NCBI RefSeq assembly: GCF_000745855.1
Contig: NZ_JQKD01000005.1
Span: 186,001 to 250,000, forward strand
Source of the DNA: Xenophilus azovorans DSM 13620
Lineage (GTDB): Bacteria; Pseudomonadota; Gammaproteobacteria; Burkholderiales; Burkholderiaceae_C
DNA length: 64,000 nt
Direction: 5' to 3'
Part shown: positions 26,494 to 35,804 of the stretch, in pieces
Position numbering within the stretch: the first letter of the stretch is position 1
How the letters are laid out: each line of letters begins with the position of its first letter
Program-made: the position numbers and the translations under genes
The notes under the pieces: model-generated
The model's input: the letters and a program-made list of their open reading frames with translations, nothing else
Told to the model about the DNA's origin: nothing
Database searches by the model: none

Positions 26494-26808
26494 ATGACCG
26501 AGAAATGGATCGACGCAGCTGCCCGTGGCGCTGTTCCCGAGGGTGATGTGATTGGTGTCAACGTGGCGGGAAAGGACATCGCGCTCTACGAGGTGGAGGG
26601 CGAGGTCTATGCCACAGACAACATCTGCACGCATGGTGCAGCGCGCATGAGTGATGGATTCCTTGAAGGCCGCGAGATCGAGTGCCCCCTGCACCAGGGC
26701 CGATTCGATGTCTGCACCGGCAAGGCGATGTGCGCTCCGCTGACCGAGGACATCAAGACGTACCCGGTCAGGATCGAGAACATGCGTGTGATGCTGCGCC
26801 TGGACTGA
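26494..26808 (+). CDS. nagAb: Rieske ferredoxin of salicylate 5-hydroxylase
   Basis: This 104-aa Rieske-type ferredoxin has cluster ligands in [11 protein letters not shown] and CPLHQGRF. It shuttles electrons from NagAa to NagGH. In U2 the same ferredoxin also serves naphthalene dioxygenase, but here the naphthalene dioxygenase genes are absent and the operon continues into transporter genes. The ATG is 10 bp after nagH. Confidence 0.9.
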   Translation: MTEKWIDAAARGAVPEGDVIGVNVAGKDIALYEVEGEVYATDNICTHGAARMSDGFLEGREIECPLHQGRFDVCTGKAMCAPLTEDIKTYPVRIENMRVMLRLD

Positions 26809-26903
26809 CCGGATCCAAGCCGGGATTGCCTGGCTCCGTTTGCGTTTTCCCCCGTTGCTGTACTACAGCGGTATGGCCTCACCCACTTTGTCAGGAGACA
26901 ACT

Positions 26904-28076
26904 ATGAAATCGACTTATTCCTTCAAGGCAGTTTGTGCAGGTGTATGCGTCGTGGCCCTCCAGTCTGCCTACGCAGACGTGACCGTTGGATTCTCTGGTC
27001 CGCTGTCGGGACCGGTCGCGGCCGTGGGGCAGGACCAGTACGACGGCTTTATGTTGGGCATTGAATCCCTCGGCAAGAAGCTCGGTGGCCAGAACGTGAA
27101 TGTGTTGCGCGAGGATGACCAGCTCAAGCCGGAATTGGGCAACCAGATCACCCGCAAGTTCATTGATAGGGACAAGGTGGACGCCATTGTCGGCCTGGGT
27201 TTCTCCAACGTCCTCATGGCCAGTCTGCCCCGAATCGTCGAGTCCGGAACCGTGGCCATCGCGACCAACGCAGGTCCATCCCCGTTGGCTGGCAAGGGAT
27301 GCCTGCCCAATGTGTTTTCCACTGCCTGGCAAAACGATGGAACCGCTGAAGCCATGGGCAAGTTTGCGCAGGACAGCGGCTACAAGCGGGTGTACCTGAT
27401 GGCGCCCAACTACCAGGCAGGCAAGGACTACATCGCGGGTTTCAAGCGCTACTACAAGGGCGAAGTCCTCGACGAGGTGTACACCCAAGTCAACCAGCCG
27501 GACTACTCCGCAGAAATCGCGCAACTTCAGTCTGCTGGCCCGGATGCCGTCTTCGTTTTCTACCCCGGCGGCATGGGCGTGAACTTCGTCAAGCAGTTCA
27601 GCCAGGCAGGTCTTTCCAAACGGATTCCCATGTTGTCTGCCTTCACGGTCGATGGCACCACCATGCCTGCGCTGCGCGATGCGTCGGTAGGGGTCATCAG
27701 CGGAGCCATGTGGGATGTTGCCCTTGCAACACCAGGCAATGCGGAGTTCGTTGCTGCCTTCACGAAGAAGTACGGGCGCACGCCCAGCCACTACGCCGCG
27801 GTTGGCTATGACACCGCGCGCTTGCTGGACATCGCTGTCGGCAAGGTGAAGGGCAATACCTCCGACAAGGCCGCCTTCGCTGCCGCCGTCAAGGCCGCGG
27901 GCAGCGAACTCAAGGCCATTCGGGGCCCGTTCAAGTTCAACGCCAACAACATGCCTGTGCAGAACTACTACGCCTTCCAAGTGGCCAAAGAGGGCTCCCA
28001 GGTGGTGATCAAGCAGCTTGGAACCCCGCTGCAGAACCACGAGGACGCCTACGTGTCCCAGTGCAAGGCGAGGTAA
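26904..28076 (+). CDS. ABC importer substrate-binding protein (LivK-like)
   Basis: This 390-aa type I periplasmic binding protein starts at the ATG at 26904 after a CAGGAGACA site, with a signal peptide ending near QSAYA-DVTV. Core motifs are GFSGPLSGPVAAVGQDQYDG and GLGFSNVLMASLPRIVESGT. It is the receptor for the four-gene permease/ATPase set that follows. Position between salicylate 5-hydroxylase and gentisate dioxygenase implies an aromatic carboxylate ligand such as salicylate rather than branched-chain amino acids. Confidence 0.9.
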   Translation: MKSTYSFKAVCAGVCVVALQSAYADVTVGFSGPLSGPVAAVGQDQYDGFMLGIESLGKKLGGQNVNVLREDDQLKPELGNQITRKFIDRDKVDAIVGLGFSNVLMASLPRIVESGTVAIATNAGPSPLAGKGCLPNVFSTAWQNDGTAEAMGKFAQDSGYKRVYLMAPNYQAGKDYIAGFKRYYKGEVLDEVYTQVNQPDYSAEIAQLQSAGPDAVFVFYPGGMGVNFVKQFSQAGLSKRIPMLSAFTVDGTTMPALRDASVGVISGAMWDVALATPGNAEFVAAFTKKYGRTPSHYAAVGYDTARLLDIAVGKVKGNTSDKAAFAAAVKAAGSELKAIRGPFKFNANNMPVQNYYAFQVAKEGSQVVIKQLGTPLQNHEDAYVSQCKAR

Positions 28077-28079
28077 GCC

Positions 28080-29006
28080 ATGTCGGCTTCTCTGCTGTTA
28101 GCACAATTGCTCAACGGCCTGCAGTACGGCGTCATGCTGTTCCTGTTGGCCGCCGGGTTGACGCTGGTCTTTGGCATCATGAGCTTCGTCAACCTCGCTC
28201 ACGGCTCCCTCTACATGCTTGGAGCCTATGCCGCAGCCGTGGTGGGCGTGCACACCGGATCGTTCTTTCTCGGTGTTCTGGCTGCTGTGGCGACTGGTTT
28301 GATCGTTGGCATGCTGCTGGAATGGGTCGCGGTATCCCGCCTCTACCGGCGAGACCACCTCGATCATGTTCTGGCGACCTTCGGCCTGGTGCTCTTCTTC
28401 AACGAAGTCGTCCGGATGATCTGGGGACCGCAGCCCATGTTCGTCTCCCTGCCCGAATCGCTCTCCGGAACGGTTGACCTGTTCGGGTTCACTTATCCCA
28501 CTTATCGCTTTCTCATCATCGCTGTAGGCCTGCTGGTCGCGGCAGGGAGCCAGTGGCTGATTCACAAAACGCGAGTCGGCATGCTCATTCGGGCTGGGTC
28601 GGTGAATCCGCAGATGGTGGGCGCGCTGGGGGTGAACATCCGCATGCTTAACGCCATGCTCTTCGCTTTGGGGGCTGCGCTGGCCGCTCTCGCCGGAGCC
28701 ATGGCCGGACCGATTTTGTCCGTTCAGAGTGGCATGGGCGAGCCTGTCCTGATCACCACGCTGGTCGTCATTGTCATTGGCGGCATTGGATCTGTGCATG
28801 GAGCGCTGTACGCGGGAATCATTGTTGGCTTGGTCGACACACTGGGACGCACATTCTTGCCCATGCTGATCCGTGAGTTCGCGGATCGAGAGGTTGCGAA
28901 CGCGGCGGGGCCGGCCTTGGCATCGATGTCGATTTACCTGCTCATGGCCATCGTTCTGGCGTGGAAGCCTCAGGGGCTCTTTCCTGCCCACAAAGGACAT
29001 GCATGA
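28080..29006 (+). CDS. ABC importer permease (LivH-like)
   Basis: This 308-aa inner-membrane permease has about eight hydrophobic segments (LLLAQLLNGLQYGVMLFLLA, GLTLVFGIMSFVNLAHGSLY). The conserved LivH loop is at VNPQMVGALGVNIRMLNAM. It forms a heterodimer with the LivM-like protein encoded next, whose start overlaps this stop by ATGA. Confidence 0.9.
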   Translation: MSASLLLAQLLNGLQYGVMLFLLAAGLTLVFGIMSFVNLAHGSLYMLGAYAAAVVGVHTGSFFLGVLAAVATGLIVGMLLEWVAVSRLYRRDHLDHVLATFGLVLFFNEVVRMIWGPQPMFVSLPESLSGTVDLFGFTYPTYRFLIIAVGLLVAAGSQWLIHKTRVGMLIRAGSVNPQMVGALGVNIRMLNAMLFALGAALAALAGAMAGPILSVQSGMGEPVLITTLVVIVIGGIGSVHGALYAGIIVGLVDTLGRTFLPMLIREFADREVANAAGPALASMSIYLLMAIVLAWKPQGLFPAHKGHA

Positions 29007-29983
29007 AGACAGCACTTCGCTATCTGAACTATCTGCCCGCATTGCTCTTGGCGGCTCTGGTCTTCGTTCCAGCGTTGTCGAGAGCCATCGACGACAGCTT
29101 TCTCGTGGCTTTCAGTGCCCGCGTTCTGATCTATGCCATTGCGGCATGCGCGCTCAACATCGCACTGGGCTTCGGTGGCATGGTCAGCCTGGGGCACGCC
29201 TTGTTCATCGGGATCGGGATGTACAGCGTCGCCTTGCCCGTGCACTACGGTATCGACTCCGGCTGGGTCCACCTGGCCGTGTGCGTGGCGGTCTGCATCG
29301 TGATTGCCTCTGTCACCGGGCTCATCAGCCTTCGCACATCCGGGATTGCCTTCATCATGATCACCCTGGCCTTTGCTCAGATGGGTTATTTCGTCATCGT
29401 CAGTCTCAAGCAGTACGGCGGGGACGACGGATTGGGCGTGGCGCGGGCGAGCAACTTCTTCGGCGTGGCCTTGAACTCGCCCGAGGCGGTCTTCTACTGT
29501 GCCTGGGGACTTCTGCTGGCGTTGACCTACTGGGTCATGCGTTTGCGCAAGTCGCCCTTTGGCATGGTCTTGCGAGGAGGGCGGCAGAACTCGCGGCGCA
29601 TCAACTCCGTGGGCTTGCCTTTACAGCGCTATCAACTCACGGCCTACGTCCTGTCCGCGATTCCCTGTGGCTTCGCAGGGATGCTGTTGGCCAACCTCAA
29701 TGCCTATGCCTCTCCCAGCAGCATGTCTTGGATGATCTCCGGTGAACTCATCGTGATGGTCGTCATGGGGGGAATGGGCACTGTCATCGGGCCGGTGATC
29801 GGCGCCCTGGCTTTTCTGGGTCTTGAAGAGGTCATCAAGGCCTACACCGAGCACTGGATGGCTGTCTTCGGCATCGTGATTCTGGTCATGGCAATGTTCG
29901 GAAAAAGTGGCATCGCCGGTTGGGTAAAGGCCGTGGCCGATCGCGCCTTGAGGAAAGCGCCGGCAGGGGGGGCGCCGCGATGA
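29003..29983 (+). CDS. ABC importer permease (LivM-like)
   Basis: This 326-aa permease has 8-10 membrane segments and the LivM signature ALNIALGFGGMVSLGHALFI. The cytoplasmic coupling loop is around PFGMVLRGGRQNSRRINSVG. It overlaps both neighbouring genes by 4 bp, so the importer genes are translationally coupled. It would act in aromatic acid uptake as inferred for the receptor. Confidence 0.9.
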   Translation: MKTALRYLNYLPALLLAALVFVPALSRAIDDSFLVAFSARVLIYAIAACALNIALGFGGMVSLGHALFIGIGMYSVALPVHYGIDSGWVHLAVCVAVCIVIASVTGLISLRTSGIAFIMITLAFAQMGYFVIVSLKQYGGDDGLGVARASNFFGVALNSPEAVFYCAWGLLLALTYWVMRLRKSPFGMVLRGGRQNSRRINSVGLPLQRYQLTAYVLSAIPCGFAGMLLANLNAYASPSSMSWMISGELIVMVVMGGMGTVIGPVIGALAFLGLEEVIKAYTEHWMAVFGIVILVMAMFGKSGIAGWVKAVADRALRKAPAGGAPR

Positions 29984-30738
29984 CTTCACTGCTGAAAACA
30001 CATGCCATCACCAAGCGCTATGGCGCGCTGTTGGTCACCGACGAAGTTTCGATCGACGTCAAGGAGGGCGAACTGCACGCCATCATCGGGCCAAACGGGG
30101 CAGGGAAAACCACCCTCATCAACCAACTCTCCGGGGAACTTGCACCCGGTTCGGGCCGGATTGAGTTTGCTGGCCAGGACGTGACGCCGCTTGGCATCCA
30201 TGCCCGTGCACGCCGCGGGCTGGTCCGCTCGTACCAGATCACATCGGTGTTCGATGAATTCACCGTGCTCGAAAATGCAACCCTGGCAGCCCGAGGCGCG
30301 CGTCGAAATGCATTTGACTTCTGGAAGGGTCTGCTGGATGACGAGGTTTCACTAGCTGCTGCAAAGCGCGGGATACAGGCTGCTGGACTTGATCCCCGCA
30401 CGCAAGCATTGGCCTCGGAACTTGGCTACGGCGAGCGCCGGCAACTTGAGTTGGCCATGGCACTTGCTGCCGAACCCAAGTTTCTCCTACTTGATGAGCC
30501 TATGGCCGGGATGAGCGTCCAGGAGTCGGCCGCCGTTGTTGAACTGCTCAAGACGCTCAAGAAGCAATACACCATTCTGCTGGTGGAGCATGACATGAAC
30601 GCGGTGTTCGCGCTCGCTGACCGCATCAGTGTCCTGGTCTATGGGCGCATCCTGGTGACGGGAACGCCCGAGGAAATTCGAGGCAATGAAGAGGTTCGCG
30701 CCATCTACCTCGGAGATGAGGAGATCAGCGAATCATGA
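29980..30738 (+). CDS. ABC importer ATPase (LivG-like)
   Basis: This 252-aa ATPase has an intact Walker A (GPNGAGKTT), the LivG-type signature ELGYGERRQLELAMAL, Walker B FLLLDEPMAG and H-loop His in LLVEHDM. It energises import with the second ATPase. In contrast to its partner it has all canonical nucleotide-binding residues. Confidence 0.92.
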   Translation: MTSLLKTHAITKRYGALLVTDEVSIDVKEGELHAIIGPNGAGKTTLINQLSGELAPGSGRIEFAGQDVTPLGIHARARRGLVRSYQITSVFDEFTVLENATLAARGARRNAFDFWKGLLDDEVSLAAAKRGIQAAGLDPRTQALASELGYGERRQLELAMALAAEPKFLLLDEPMAGMSVQESAAVVELLKTLKKQYTILLVEHDMNAVFALADRISVLVYGRILVTGTPEEIRGNEEVRAIYLGDEEISES

Positions 30739-31448
30739 ATACACTGCTCAAAGTCCATGGGCTGAAGGCTGGCTACGGTGCCGCCCAAGTCCTGTTCGGT
30801 GTGGATTTCTCCGTCGAGGAAGGGCAGGTGGTGACCTTGCTCGGCCGCAATGGCATGGGACGCTCCACCACCATCAAATGCCTGTTCGGGCTGCTCCCTC
30901 CTTCATCGGGGGAGATCTCAATGGATGGTCGCCGCGTGGAACGGCTGGCCTCCCATCAGCTTGCCAAGCTGGGCCTCGGTCTCGTCCCCGAAGGCCGCCA
31001 GGTGTTCCCCAACCTGACGGTGGAAGAGAACCTGATTGCCACAGCGCGCATGCGCTCCGGCGGGAAACTCAAGCCCTGGACGCTGGACAGGGTGTATGGC
31101 TTCTTTCCCCGGCTGAAGGAACGCCGCTCGAATCTCGGGTCCCAACTCTCGGGGGGCGAGCAGCAGATGCTGGCCATCGGACGCGCGCTGATGACCAACC
31201 CGCGACTGGTCGTCCTCGATGAGGCCACTGAAGGGCTGGCACCCATCATTCGTGCCGAGATCTGGCGCTCGCTGGGTGAACTGAAGGCGGAAGGGTTGTC
31301 GCTCATCGTCATTGACAAGAACCTGGGACCCCTGCTGGAACTGGCCGACAAGCACTACGTCATGGAAAAGGGCGTCGTGGTCTGGTCGGGCGATTCGGCG
31401 GGGCTGCGTGCCAACTCACGCATCGTCCACGAGTACCTTGGGGTGTGA
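30735..31448 (+). CDS. ABC importer ATPase (LivF-like) with an altered Walker A
   Basis: This 237-aa ATPase has the LSGGEQQMLAIGRAL signature and Walker B LVVLDEATEG. The P-loop reads GRNGMGRSTT, with Arg43 in place of the near-universal lysine (codon CGC), and the H-loop position reads IDKN instead of VEQN/VEHD. Because LivG is canonical, the pair may have one degenerate nucleotide site, as known in other asymmetric ABC transporters. It may also be a subfamily trait; comparison with close homologues would show this. It ends the importer block. Confidence 0.88.
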   Translation: MNTLLKVHGLKAGYGAAQVLFGVDFSVEEGQVVTLLGRNGMGRSTTIKCLFGLLPPSSGEISMDGRRVERLASHQLAKLGLGLVPEGRQVFPNLTVEENLIATARMRSGGKLKPWTLDRVYGFFPRLKERRSNLGSQLSGGEQQMLAIGRALMTNPRLVVLDEATEGLAPIIRAEIWRSLGELKAEGLSLIVIDKNLGPLLELADKHYVMEKGVVVWSGDSAGLRANSRIVHEYLGV

Positions 31449-31484
31449 CGACTGCGTCGCGCGCCTCCCAAAGGAGTTGAAACC

Positions 31485-32069
31485 ATGAACGATTCACGCA
31501 CCCAGGCACTCAATACCATTCGTGCCGAACACCGGACGTTGGCGGCGGTCATACACAACCTCAAGGATTTATTGGCCGAGGTGCATGCCCAGCGTATAAG
31601 GGCCGACTTTCCGCTGTTGTGGTCGATGGTCTACTACATCGATGCCTTCCCGAATCGGTTGCACCACCCGAAGGAAGACGAATGGCTCTTTCGGCTCTTG
31701 CGCAAGAGAACGCATGAGGCGGATGCATTGATCGGCGAACTCCAGCGGCAACACGCGCACGAACCGCAAGCACTCGGCGAGATCAGGCGTTGGCTGGGAA
31801 ATGTTCAGGCCAACGTACCGGGAAGCATGGACGCATTGGTGCGGACCATGTCGGCCTATGCCGAATTCACGTGGAGGCATGTGAAGGCGGAGGAGCACGA
31901 GCTGATTCCGCTTGCCGAGAGCCACCTCACCGATGCCGACTGGGACGAAATTGCACATGCCTTTGCACAGAACGCAGACCCGCTGAGCGGGTTTGGCGAA
32001 GCCGATGCCTTTCACCAGCGCTTTCGCGAAATCGTTGAACGTACCCCGGCCCCCCTGGGGCTTGCCTGA
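31485..32069 (+). CDS. Hemerythrin-like domain protein
   Basis: This 194-aa HHE/hemerythrin-like four-helix protein has iron-ligand-type motifs EHRTL (residues 15-19), HHPKEDEWLF (about 60-69), QHAHE, and HVKAEEHELIP. It could bind a di-iron centre and oxygen or act in iron or redox homeostasis. It lies between the importer and gentisate dioxygenase genes in the same orientation (36-bp and 57-bp gaps), so it is probably co-expressed. A second, unrelated-looking hemerythrin gene heads the phthalate cluster. Its biochemical role is unknown. Confidence 0.82.
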   Translation: MNDSRTQALNTIRAEHRTLAAVIHNLKDLLAEVHAQRIRADFPLLWSMVYYIDAFPNRLHHPKEDEWLFRLLRKRTHEADALIGELQRQHAHEPQALGEIRRWLGNVQANVPGSMDALVRTMSAYAEFTWRHVKAEEHELIPLAESHLTDADWDEIAHAFAQNADPLSGFGEADAFHQRFREIVERTPAPLGLA

Positions 32070-32126
32070 GGCCTGCTTCATGGGTGCCGGATCGTCAGAC
32101 TTCGCCCATGTCCATAGGAGAACCGC

Positions 32127-33197
32127 ATGACAAACGAACTTGGACGTCTTGAAGACCTGCCCGCCGACTATGTGGCGGCGCTGCGCGAGCGCAACCTGGT
32201 GCCACTGTGGCCCAGCCTGCGCGGTGTGCTGCCGCCGCGGCAGCCGACGCGGCAGACGAGACCTACGCACTGGACCTATGCCGACATCAAGCCGCTGCTG
32301 CTCAAGGCCGGCGAGCTGACGCCCATCGAGAAGGCCGAGCGCCGCGTGCTGGTGCTGGCCAACCCCGGCCACACGCTGGAGAAGATGCAGGCCTCCAGCG
32401 CCATGTACCTGGGCATGCAGCTGCTGCTGCCCGGCGAATGGGCGCCCAGCCACCGCCACACGCCCAACGCGGTGCGCATGGTGGTGGAGGGCGAGGGCGC
32501 CTGGACCACGGTGGAAGGCGAGAAGTGCCCCATGGAGCGGGGCGACCTGATCCTCACGCCCACCGGGCTGTGGCACGAGCACGGCCACGACGGCGCCGAC
32601 CCTGTGATCTGGCTCGACGTGCTCGATCTGCCGCTGGCCTACTACCTGGAGGTCAGCTACCACCTCAACGGCGCGCGCCAGGACACGAAACCCGGCGAGG
32701 GCCAGCGGAACTACGCCCGCGCTGGTGTGGTGCCCACCCCGGTGTTCGGCCGCAGCGGCCGTCGCTATCCCCTGTTGCGCTACCCCTGGGCCGACGCCAG
32801 GGCTGCCTTGCAGTCGCTGGCCGCGAACCAGCCCGACTTGGCGCACGTGCAGGTGACCTATGTGAATCCCGAGACAGGTGAGGACGCCGAGAACATCCTG
32901 GGTTTCCACGCCCTGATGCTGCGTCCGGGCCAGACGCTGGCGCTGCCCGCGCGCTCGCCGGCCGTGGTCTACCACGTCATCGAAGGCGGCGCCCGCGTGA
33001 CCACCGAGTCCCAGGGCTTCGATCTCGCGCCTGCCGACACCTGCTGCATCCCCGGCTACGCCGCCACCACGCTGAGCAACCTATCGGACACGGTGCCGGC
33101 CTTCGTTTTCGTGGCCGACGAATCGCCTTTGCACCGCAAGCTTGGCGTGTACGAGGTGCGCAGCGGCGACCAGCCCTCCATGCCCTCCCAATCCTGA
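32127..33197 (+). CDS. nagI: Gentisate 1,2-dioxygenase
   Basis: This 356-aa bicupin iron(II) dioxygenase opens gentisate to maleylpyruvate. The N-terminal cupin carries the iron ligands His109 and His111 ([16 protein letters not shown]) and His150 ([10 protein letters not shown]). Length and sequence match the NagI/GDO group. An AGGAGAA site precedes the ATG. Base composition rises visibly from here compared with the upstream operon, suggesting a separately acquired block. Confidence 0.93.
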   Translation: MTNELGRLEDLPADYVAALRERNLVPLWPSLRGVLPPRQPTRQTRPTHWTYADIKPLLLKAGELTPIEKAERRVLVLANPGHTLEKMQASSAMYLGMQLLLPGEWAPSHRHTPNAVRMVVEGEGAWTTVEGEKCPMERGDLILTPTGLWHEHGHDGADPVIWLDVLDLPLAYYLEVSYHLNGARQDTKPGEGQRNYARAGVVPTPVFGRSGRRYPLLRYPWADARAALQSLAANQPDLAHVQVTYVNPETGEDAENILGFHALMLRPGQTLALPARSPAVVYHVIEGGARVTTESQGFDLAPADTCCIPGYAATTLSNLSDTVPAFVFVADESPLHRKLGVYEVRSGDQPSMPSQS

Positions 33198-33225
33198 ACT
33201 CAGACACCGCCCTCGCGAGCCCTCC

Positions 33226-33927
33226 ATGACCCAGTACCTCTTTGCCCCTCCCGCCGTTCAATCCCTGCCGATCCGCGGCAAGACCGAGCGCTTCGCCATC
33301 AACCGCATCTTCTGCGTCGGCCGCAACTACCACGCGCACGCGGTGGAGATGGGCAGGCCGGTGGACAAGTCGGCCGAGCGGCCGTTCTACTTCACCAAAT
33401 CGCCACAGACCCTGGTCCAAAGCGGCGCCACCGTACCCTATCCGCCGGAAACCAAGAACTATCACTTCGAGATGGAACTGGTGCTGGCTGTGGGCAAGCC
33501 TGGCTTTCGCGTGAGCGCAGAGAACGCCCACGAGATCGTCTACGGCTATGCCGCCGGGCTGGACATGACGCGCCGCGACCTGCAGTTGGTGGCCCGCGAC
33601 AAGGGGCGCCCCTGGGACCTGGGCAAGGACATCGAGGACGGCTCGGTCTGCAGCGAGATTGTGCCCATGGACGGCGTGGTGATCGACAAGGGCGTGATCG
33701 CGCTCGAAGTCAACGGGGAACCCAAGCAGTCGTCCAACGTGGACAAGCTGATCTGGAACATCCGGGAAATCATCGCCGACCTGTCTCTGTTCTACCACCT
33801 GCAGCCCGGCGACCTGATCTACACCGGCACGCCCGAGGGTGTGGGCCCGGTGGTGACCGGCGACCAGATCACCGGCCGCGTCGAAGGGGTGGCCGAGGTG
33901 GCCCTGACCATCGGCCAGGCCGCCTGA
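33226..33927 (+). CDS. nagK: Fumarylpyruvate hydrolase
   Basis: This 233-aa FAH-family hydrolase starts at the ATG at 33226 ([19 protein letters not shown]). It splits fumarylpyruvate into fumarate and pyruvate. Visible are [16 protein letters not shown], the metal-binding Glu segment [14 protein letters not shown], and the C-terminal [15 protein letters not shown]. It lies between the dioxygenase and isomerase genes, as in the nag and gentisate clusters of Ralstonia and relatives. Confidence 0.92.
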   Translation: MTQYLFAPPAVQSLPIRGKTERFAINRIFCVGRNYHAHAVEMGRPVDKSAERPFYFTKSPQTLVQSGATVPYPPETKNYHFEMELVLAVGKPGFRVSAENAHEIVYGYAAGLDMTRRDLQLVARDKGRPWDLGKDIEDGSVCSEIVPMDGVVIDKGVIALEVNGEPKQSSNVDKLIWNIREIIADLSLFYHLQPGDLIYTGTPEGVGPVVTGDQITGRVEGVAEVALTIGQAA

Positions 33928-33941
33928 GCGGGGGGCACGAC

Positions 33942-34595
33942 ATGGCTATGAAGCTGCACAACTTCTGGCGTAGCGGCACCTCGCACCGCACTCGCATCGC
34001 GCTCAATCTCAAGGGGTTGAGCTATGAGTACATTGCGGTGCATCTCGGCAAGGAGGCGCATCTGACCGAGGCGTTCAAGGCCGTGAACCCGCAGCAACTG
34101 GTGCCTGCGCTGCAGGCCGACGAGTTGGGCGCCCACGTGCTGATCCAGTCGCCGGCCATCATCGAATGGCTGGAGGAGAAGTACCCCACGCCCGCGTTGC
34201 TGCCGTCCGATCCGCAGCACCGCGCCCAGGTGCGCGCGCTCGCAGCCATTGTCGGTTGCGACATCCACCCGGTAAACAACCGCCGCATCCTGGAGTACCT
34301 GCGCAAGAACTTCGGTGCCGACGAAGCTGCCATCAATGCATGGTGCGGCACCTGGATCACCGCTGGATTTGACGCCTATGAAGCGTTGCTCGCTTCGGAT
34401 ACAAAGAGAGGGGGCTTCAGCTTTGGTGATGCCCCGTCCCTGGCCGACGTCTATCTGGTTCCTCAGATTGAGAGTGCTCGCCGCTTCATGGTGGACATTT
34501 CTCGCTGGCCCCGGATATTCGCAGTAGAGAAGGCCTGCAATGAGTTGGACGCGTTTCGCCGTGCATCTCCTTCGGCGCAGCCTGATGCCGTCTGA
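33942..34595 (+). CDS. nagL: Maleylpyruvate isomerase (zeta-class GST)
   Basis: This 217-aa zeta-class glutathione transferase fold has the N-terminal active-site segment RSGTSHRTRIALNLKG. It isomerises maleylpyruvate to fumarylpyruvate with glutathione. It completes the gentisate route to fumarate and pyruvate. The first 120 codons are as GC-rich as nagI and nagK; the last part, from about 34330, is visibly lower in GC like the following LysR gene. A recombination joint inside this gene is likely, although the reading frame is intact. Confidence 0.9.
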   Translation: MAMKLHNFWRSGTSHRTRIALNLKGLSYEYIAVHLGKEAHLTEAFKAVNPQQLVPALQADELGAHVLIQSPAIIEWLEEKYPTPALLPSDPQHRAQVRALAAIVGCDIHPVNNRRILEYLRKNFGADEAAINAWCGTWITAGFDAYEALLASDTKRGGFSFGDAPSLADVYLVPQIESARRFMVDISRWPRIFAVEKACNELDAFRRASPSAQPDAV

Positions 34596-34700
34596 CTTGA
34601 TGTCGAATCTCATCACATTCAAAATCTAAATCGAGGGGCATTTCACTAGTCAATTGTAGTTGGCGTCTTCGGTCAGGTACATAGTACGAAACGGCAGGTC

Positions 34701-35672
34701 ATGAAGAATCCCGTCAGCATGCTACGCAGTGTCAACATGAACCTGCTTCCCATCTTGACCGAATTGCTGCGGTCCGCCAATGTCACAAGGGCAGCTAGCC
34801 GGCTGAATCTCACGCAATCGACGGTCAGTGGCTCGCTGCGTCAGTTGCGAGACATATTCGGCGATGAACTGTTGGTTCAGCGGGGACGCGAGATGGTCCT
34901 TACTGAAAGAGCGAGGCGGCTTGTACCAGAGGTTGAGCGCATCATGGAGCTCGCCGGCCGCCTATTCCAGATTGAGCAATTCGATCCCCTGACGGCTGAA
35001 ACGCGCTTTCGCATTGCCACAGCCGACTATGTCTCAGCGCTCGTCACGTCAAGGCTTGGGGCTACTTTGCAGGCCCAGGCGCCCAATGTCACGCTCACAC
35101 TCACGCCCACGCCGGGCACATCCGCCAAGGAACTGCAGCAGGGCTCGCTCGACCTGATCATCTGCCCCAATCTTCCATCGAATTGGCAAGCCTGCGGCAT
35201 CAGCCGTGACGACCCCGATTTCCAGCATGAGATTTTCATGGAGGATGACTTGGTGGCGATCCAATGGAAGGGCCATGCCTGTTGCGGCACGGCGTTGAAA
35301 CAGAACGAATACCTTGATCGGCCGCATGCGATGTATTGCCGAACGGACGGGCATGACACCATTGAGCAAGAGGCGCTGACCCGTCTTGGGTTGCGACAAC
35401 GTACCCAGTTTCAGGTGCCCTATTTCACGCTTCTTCCCCAATTGGTCGTAGGCACCGATATTATCGGATTGGTGCCGCGTTCACTTGCGCTCCATTATGT
35501 GCAGATCTTTGAGATTGATATCTTCAAGCCCCCCTTTGAATTGCCAACAATGAATCTCGTGATGATCTGGGCTCGGAGCCGAGATGAATTCCCTGATCTG
35601 ACATGGTTGCGACAGATGGTGCGGCAGGCCTCATGTGCAGGAGCCACAACCGGGTTCTCGCGCAACATCTGA
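34701..35672 (+). CDS. LysR-type regulator next to nagFED
   Basis: This 323-aa LysR regulator has helix-turn-helix residues about 28-48 (VTRAASRLNLTQSTVSGSLR) and effector domain from FRIATADYVSALVTS. Its base composition is clearly lower than the flanking gentisate genes. It is in the same orientation as the aldehyde dehydrogenase gene downstream (132-bp gap), so it may be read with it rather than divergently. It belongs to the broad NodD/NahR-like group. Its ligand is unknown; salicylaldehyde or a naphthalene metabolite is possible given the neighbours. Confidence 0.85.
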   Translation: MKNPVSMLRSVNMNLLPILTELLRSANVTRAASRLNLTQSTVSGSLRQLRDIFGDELLVQRGREMVLTERARRLVPEVERIMELAGRLFQIEQFDPLTAETRFRIATADYVSALVTSRLGATLQAQAPNVTLTLTPTPGTSAKELQQGSLDLIICPNLPSNWQACGISRDDPDFQHEIFMEDDLVAIQWKGHACCGTALKQNEYLDRPHAMYCRTDGHDTIEQEALTRLGLRQRTQFQVPYFTLLPQLVVGTDIIGLVPRSLALHYVQIFEIDIFKPPFELPTMNLVMIWARSRDEFPDLTWLRQMVRQASCAGATTGFSRNI

Positions 35673-35804
35673 TGATGCCCGGGCAATCCAGCCATCGGCC
35701 TGACCGATACGTGGCATCCGGAATCTCTGTTTTACCGGAGGCATATGTGCTCCTAGAGTTGTCGAGTGCTTTTTCGCACATCGACCCGACTCAGGAGAAC
35801 ATTC

